Assembly (NCBI RefSeq): GCF_008329905.1
Contig: NZ_CP032155.1
Span: forward strand, 2,356,001 to 2,420,000
From: Mycobacterium sp. ELW1
GTDB lineage: Bacteria > Actinomycetota > Actinomycetes > Mycobacteriales > Mycobacteriaceae
DNA: 64,000 bases
Direction: 5' to 3'
In this document: piece after piece, positions 60,557 to 64,000 of the stretch
Layout: each line of letters begins with the position of its first letter
How positions within the stretch are numbered: the first letter of the stretch is position 1
Made by a program: the position numbers and the translations under genes
The notes under the pieces: generated by a model
The model's input: the letters and a program-made list of their open reading frames with translations, nothing else
Told to the model about the DNA's origin: nothing
The model's database searches: none

Positions 60557-61819
60557 TCAGTACTTCCCGAAGGCGATCGCGACGTTGTGACCACCGAATC
60601 CGAACGAGTTGTTGATCGCGTACTGGTAGTTGCCTGGCCGGGGTTCACCGGCCACCACGTCCAGATCGATCTCCGGATCGAGGTTCCGCAGGTTGAGCGT
60701 GGGCGGCACGACGCCGTCCCGCAGCGCCAACACGGTGAGGATCGACTCCACCGCGCCGACGGCGCCCACCGAGTGGCCCAGCGCCGATTTGGGCGCGTAG
60801 ACGGCCGGCCGGTGCTTGCCGAGCGCATTGTTGATCGCCTTGCCTTCCGCGACGTCACCCACCTGGGTGCCCGTCGCATGGGCGTTGATGTGATCGATGT
60901 CGGAGGGCTGCAGACCGGCGAGCTGGATTGCCCGGGTGATCGCGTGTCCCGCCTGCTCACCGTTCGGGTCGGGCGCCACGATGTGGTAGCCGTCCGAGGT
61001 GATGCCTGCCCCCATGATGCGCGCGAGGATGTTGGCCCCGCGGGCCTTGGCGTGCTCCTCGGTCTCGATGACCAGGAGTGCACCGCCCTCACCGAAGACG
61101 AACCCGTTGCGGTCCTTGTCGAACGGGCGACATGCGCCGGCCGGGTCGTCGTTGGTGGTGGACAAGACAATTCGCATCTGAGCGAAGCCGGCGATCGGCA
61201 CGGCCTCGATCTTGGTCTCGACGCCACCGCACACCGCGATGTCGGCTTCGCCGAGAACGATCTGTCGCCATGCCTGGGCGATCCCCTCCGACCCCGACGC
61301 GCACGCCGAGACCGGGGTGATGACCCCGGCCCTGGCTTTGAGTTCGAGGCCGACGGCCGCTGCGGCGGCGTTGGGCATGTACATCTGGACCGCCAGCGGC
61401 GACACCGCTTTGAGGCCTTTGGCGCGCATCCCGTCATAGGCGAACACCAATTCCTCGGTGGAGCCCATGCCGGTGCCGATCGACACCATCAGCCGCTTCG
61501 GATCCACCTCGGGCGAACCGGCGTTCTGCCACACGCGCCGGCTGAGCACCGTCGACATCTTTTGCAGATAGGACAGCCGACGAAGTTCGACGCGAGTCAG
61601 CTCGCCGTCGAACTCCTCGACCAGATGCCCCCCGATACGGACAGGTAGGTCGTACTTCTCGACGAATTCGTCGTTGAGAAGCCGGATTCCGCTCTGCCCG
61701 TCCAACAGCCGCTTCCACGTGCTGTCAGCATCGGATGCCAGGGCGGTCGTCATCGCAAAACCGGTGACGACCACGTTGGGGAAGCCATTCCCCGTTGACA
61801 AACGCGTCAACCCTGCCAT
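60557..61819 (-). CDS. kasB: Beta-ketoacyl-ACP synthase KasB
   Basis: A 420-residue condensing enzyme that extends meromycolate chains to full length. Catalytic Cys173 sits in [12 protein letters not shown]; the two histidines are in '[13 protein letters not shown]' and '[16 protein letters not shown]', and FGFGGHN closes the site. ATG 61819 gives [20 protein letters not shown], shorter than the M. tuberculosis protein as I recall it (438) by the N-terminal extension only. It starts 34 nt after kasA on the same strand and shares a 37-bp identical stretch with it at the 3' end. Confidence 0.93.
   Translation of the reverse strand: MAGLTRLSTGNGFPNVVVTGFAMTTALASDADSTWKRLLDGQSGIRLLNDEFVEKYDLPVRIGGHLVEEFDGELTRVELRRLSYLQKMSTVLSRRVWQNAGSPEVDPKRLMVSIGTGMGSTEELVFAYDGMRAKGLKAVSPLAVQMYMPNAAAAAVGLELKARAGVITPVSACASGSEGIAQAWRQIVLGEADIAVCGGVETKIEAVPIAGFAQMRIVLSTTNDDPAGACRPFDKDRNGFVFGEGGALLVIETEEHAKARGANILARIMGAGITSDGYHIVAPDPNGEQAGHAITRAIQLAGLQPSDIDHINAHATGTQVGDVAEGKAINNALGKHRPAVYAPKSALGHSVGAVGAVESILTVLALRDGVVPPTLNLRNLDPEIDLDVVAGEPRPGNYQYAINNSFGFGGHNVAIAFGKY
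60594..60630. repeat. 37-bp exact repeat, copy in kasB
   Basis: Identical to 61891-61927 in kasA. It encodes the conserved [13 protein letters not shown] active-site end of both enzymes. The copies are in direct orientation 1,297 bp apart. Confidence 0.9.
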
Positions 61820-61853
61820 TGCTTTCTGCCAGTCCTTTCCCCCCGGATCGGTG

Positions 61854-63104
61854 TCAGTACCGCCCGAAGGCGAGCGCGACGTTGTGCCCTCCGAATCCGA
61901 ACGAGTTGTTGATCGCGTACTGGTAGTCGCCGTAACGCGGTTCTCCCGCAACGATATCCAGGTCGACCTCGGGATCCGGCGTTTCGTAGTTCAGCGTCGG
62001 CGGGATGACGCCGTCGCGCAGACTCAGCACCGTGAGTGCCGATTCCAAGGCGCCGACGGCACCGATGGAGTGGCCCAGCGCCGACTTCGGCGCGTACACG
62101 GCGGCGTGCTCGCAGCCGGCGACCCGGATAGCTGTCGCCTCCGCGGTGTCACCGATCGGGGTTGCCGTTCCGTGTGCGTTGATGTGGTCGATGTCCTTGG
62201 GGGACAGGCCAGCGGTCTCCATAGCCCGCTTCATCGCCGCACCTGCGCGCAGACCGTCGGGTGACGGAGCCACCATGTGGAAGGCATCCGAGGTGATGCC
62301 CGCACCCATGAGCCGGGCCAGCGGCTTGGCGCCACGGGCCTTGGCGTGCTCCTCGGTCTCGATGATCATCATGCAGCCGGCTTCGCCGAAGACGAACCCG
62401 TCGCGATCCTTGTCGAACGGCCGCGACGCACCTTGGGGATCGTCGTTGCGCGTCGACATGGCGCGCATCATCGAGAACGCGGCGATAGGCAGCGCCTCAA
62501 TGGTGCCCTCGACACCGCCGACGACCGCGAAGTCCGCGTCGCCCATGACGATCTGCCGCCACCCGTGGGCGATGGCCTCCGACCCGGACGAGCACGCCGA
62601 CACCGGGGTGATGACCCCGGCGCGGGCGCCCAGTTCCAGGCCGGCGACCGCGGCCGCACCGTTCGGCATGACCATCTGAACGGCCAGCGGCGAAACCTTG
62701 CGGATCCCGCCCTCGTTCATCGCGTCATAGGTCTCGACGATCTTCTCGCCGCCACCCAGACCCGTGCCGATCACCACCGTGAAGCGGTCCGGGTCGACCT
62801 CGGGCTTACCCGAGTTCGCCCACAGCCGCCGGGATAGCACCAGAGACATGCGTTGCACGTAGGAATTGCGACGCAGTTCGACACGGGTGAGGTGGCTGTC
62901 CATGTCCTCGACGAGGTGGCCGCCGATGCGGACCGGCAGGTCCCACTTGTCGACGAACTCGTCCTCGAGAATGCGAATGCCGCTGTCGCCTGCCAACAGG
63001 CCCTTCCACGTGCTCTCGATGTCCGTGGCGAGCGCCGTGGTGGCCTCGACGGCGGTCACGACAACGCTAGGGAAACCGCCGTTAGCAGTGGAAGGCCTGC
63101 TCAT
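61854..63104 (-). CDS. kasA: Beta-ketoacyl-ACP synthase KasA
   Basis: A 416-residue elongating condensing enzyme of FAS-II, the same length as I recall for M. tuberculosis KasA. Cys171 in [12 protein letters not shown] is the nucleophile; histidines lie in '[13 protein letters not shown]' and '[16 protein letters not shown]'; the gating FGFGGHN is at the C-terminus. It is the target of thiolactomycin-type inhibitors in this family and usually essential. ATG 63104 overlaps the acpM stop as ATGA. Confidence 0.95.
   Translation of the reverse strand: MSRPSTANGGFPSVVVTAVEATTALATDIESTWKGLLAGDSGIRILEDEFVDKWDLPVRIGGHLVEDMDSHLTRVELRRNSYVQRMSLVLSRRLWANSGKPEVDPDRFTVVIGTGLGGGEKIVETYDAMNEGGIRKVSPLAVQMVMPNGAAAVAGLELGARAGVITPVSACSSGSEAIAHGWRQIVMGDADFAVVGGVEGTIEALPIAAFSMMRAMSTRNDDPQGASRPFDKDRDGFVFGEAGCMMIIETEEHAKARGAKPLARLMGAGITSDAFHMVAPSPDGLRAGAAMKRAMETAGLSPKDIDHINAHGTATPIGDTAEATAIRVAGCEHAAVYAPKSALGHSIGAVGALESALTVLSLRDGVIPPTLNYETPDPEVDLDIVAGEPRYGDYQYAINNSFGFGGHNVALAFGRY
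61891..61927. repeat. 37-bp exact repeat, copy in kasA
   Basis: Identical to 60594-60630 in kasB; see that entry. Confidence 0.9.
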
Positions 63105-63397
63105 TCGCCCGCGAACTTCTCGCGCAGGGCGGCAGCAGCCTCCGGGTTCTCCTCTTCGAGCTTCTGGATGTAGTTCACGACGTCACCCACGGTGCGCAGA
63201 CCGGCGAGGTCTTCGTCGGGGATCTTCACGCCGTACTTGTCCTCGGTCTGAACGGCGATCTCCACCATCGACAGCGAGTCGATGTCCAGGTCGTCGACGA
63301 ACGACTTCTCCGGGGTGACCTCAGACGGCTCGATGCCGGTCACTTCTTCGATGATCTCGGCGAGACCGGCGATGATTTCTTCCTGAGAGGCGGGCAC
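63101..63397 (-). CDS. acpM: Meromycolate extension acyl carrier protein
   Basis: A 98-residue acidic carrier protein. Ser41 in DIDSLSMVE is the phosphopantetheine attachment site. The C-terminal extension beyond the four-helix core ([18 protein letters not shown]) is typical of AcpM but shorter than I recall for the 115-residue M. tuberculosis form. Start is GTG 63397 with AAGGAG upstream. It carries growing meromycolate chains between KasA, KasB and the reductases. Confidence 0.94.
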   Translation of the reverse strand: MPASQEEIIAGLAEIIEEVTGIEPSEVTPEKSFVDDLDIDSLSMVEIAVQTEDKYGVKIPDEDLAGLRTVGDVVNYIQKLEEENPEAAAALREKFAGE

Positions 63398-63416
63398 GGT
63401 GGCTCCTTCGTAATCG

Positions 63417-63452
63417 GTTGTGCTACTTGGTACTTGCTTAGTTGTGTTACTT
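63417..63452. repeat. Direct repeats in the acpM leader
   Basis: GTTGTGCTACTT (63417-63428) and GTTGTGTTACTT (63441-63452) repeat with a 24-bp period, one base different, in the 99-nt gap between fabD and acpM. The gap is clearly less G/C-rich than its flanks. It may hold a promoter or regulator site for acpM. Confidence 0.55.
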
Positions 63453-63496
63453 CGTAACGCTGCTTGCTATGTGGTTGTCCTGGTCGGCCGGGGCGA

Positions 63497-64000
63497 TTAC
63501 AGCTCGGTGAGTCCGTCCAGGTCTGCGGGGGTCTTGATCGCACGGTTGGCGACTCCCCGAAGTTCTCGTTTGGCGATTCCGGCCAACGTTCCCGCGGGCG
63601 GGAACTCGACGATCGCTGAGCCCTCTGCGTTCTCAAAGAGCTGGCGCATGGTGTCGGTGCACAGATCCCAGCGCACCGGCCGGGTGAGTTGCGCGACGAG
63701 CTTCTCCATCGCGTCTTTCGCAGAGGCTACCGGCTGACCGTCGGCATTGCTCAACAGCGTGGTGGTGGGCTCGGCAGTGTCGACCTCGGCCGCGGCCGCC
63801 GCATATCCGTCGAGCGCGGACGCCATGTAGTGGGTGTGGAACGCGCCTGCGGTGGCCAGTTGACGCACGCGAGCCTTGGCCGGCGGATCCTCGGCCAGCT
63901 TCTCCAGCGCCGCGATGGCGCCGGCGGCCACGATCTGGCCTGCGGCGTTGCGGTTGGCGGGGATCAGGTCGAGGCGGGCCAGCGCTTCCAGTACTTCGGC
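63497..64000 (-). CDS. fabD: Malonyl-CoA:ACP transacylase, C-terminal part (cut by window edge)
   Basis: The visible 167 codons are in frame to the window edge and encode the end of FabD: 'PANRNAAGQIVAAGAIAALEKL', the catalytic-histidine segment GAFHTHYM, 'LLSNADGQPV' and 'GTLAGIAKREL'. The enzyme loads malonyl units onto AcpM. It is the upstream gene of the FAS-II operon; its promoter is outside the window. Confidence 0.92.
   Translation of the reverse strand, partial: AEVLEALARLDLIPANRNAAGQIVAAGAIAALEKLAEDPPAKARVRQLATAGAFHTHYMASALDGYAAAAAEVDTAEPTTTLLSNADGQPVASAKDAMEKLVAQLTRPVRWDLCTDTMRQLFENAEGSAIVEFPPAGTLAGIAKRELRGVANRAIKTPADLDGLTEL

Overview
The window is GC-rich actinobacterial DNA from a fast-growing, probably pigmented mycobacterium (Mycobacterium/Mycolicibacterium). 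Three things support this. An mmpS-mmpL pair and an AcpM/KasA/KasB/AccD6 mycolate operon are present. Between about 42 and 64 kb the gene content and order resemble, as I recall it, the M. tuberculosis Rv2243-Rv2260 block read in reverse. A carotenoid cluster suggests a yellow or orange scotochromogen. I see no rRNA, tRNA, insertion sequence, prophage or CRISPR array.

Layout. 1-6.5 kb is an organosulfur island. A tauABC-type importer plus the start of an acyl-CoA-dehydrogenase-like gene lie on the minus strand. Divergent from them is a tight three-gene operon: a glutamine-synthetase-like ligase, a flavin (LLM) monooxygenase and a second acyl-CoA-dehydrogenase-like flavoenzyme. 6.5-17.3 kb carries a frameshifted DUF2237 gene, a frameshifted large LuxR-type regulator, several secreted proteins (one with DUF4185, a family that includes endo-D-arabinanases), an HxlR/thioesterase/VTT operon and a phosphotransferase. 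17.4-23.1 kb carries mmpS-mmpL with a tandem operator-like repeat, a DUF732 protein, an SRPBCC protein, an SDR and an odd cysteine-ladder protein. 23.1-28 kb is a four-gene peptide ABC importer.

28.3-34.2 kb is a carotenoid operon (crtI, crtB, a broken remnant of a small lycopene-cyclase subunit, a crtT-like methyltransferase, crtU and a Rieske/DUF5914 protein) with overlapping start and stop codons. 34.2-42 kb holds a MarR-regulated quinone reductase, a DapB-fold dehydrogenase, an Hsp70-like membrane protein with a proline-rich tail, a SABATH-type methyltransferase with a LapA-like membrane protein, a SHOCT protein and an alcohol dehydrogenase. 42-56 kb holds mscR with its partner metallo-hydrolase, a TPR protein, a serine hydrolase, a DUF3145 protein, a very unusual YVTN-propeller/cadherin-like/lipase-like secreted protein, a DUF222-HNH protein, a lipid kinase with an alkyl-DHAP-synthase-like oxidase, a TetR-glpD pair and an amino-acid permease. 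57-59 kb is an aldo/keto reductase broken by a 27-nt insertion, with a divergent AraC regulator. 59-64 kb is the FAS-II operon accD6-kasB-kasA-acpM-fabD, with fabD cut by the window edge.

Two themes cut across the window. Four genes carry small indels and one carries a 27-nt insertion with an in-frame stop, so either several genes are decaying or the assembly has residual indel errors. Gene packing is also very tight: ATGA/GTGA overlaps inside operons, 4-nt CTAG overlaps at convergent gene ends, and several apparently leaderless starts.
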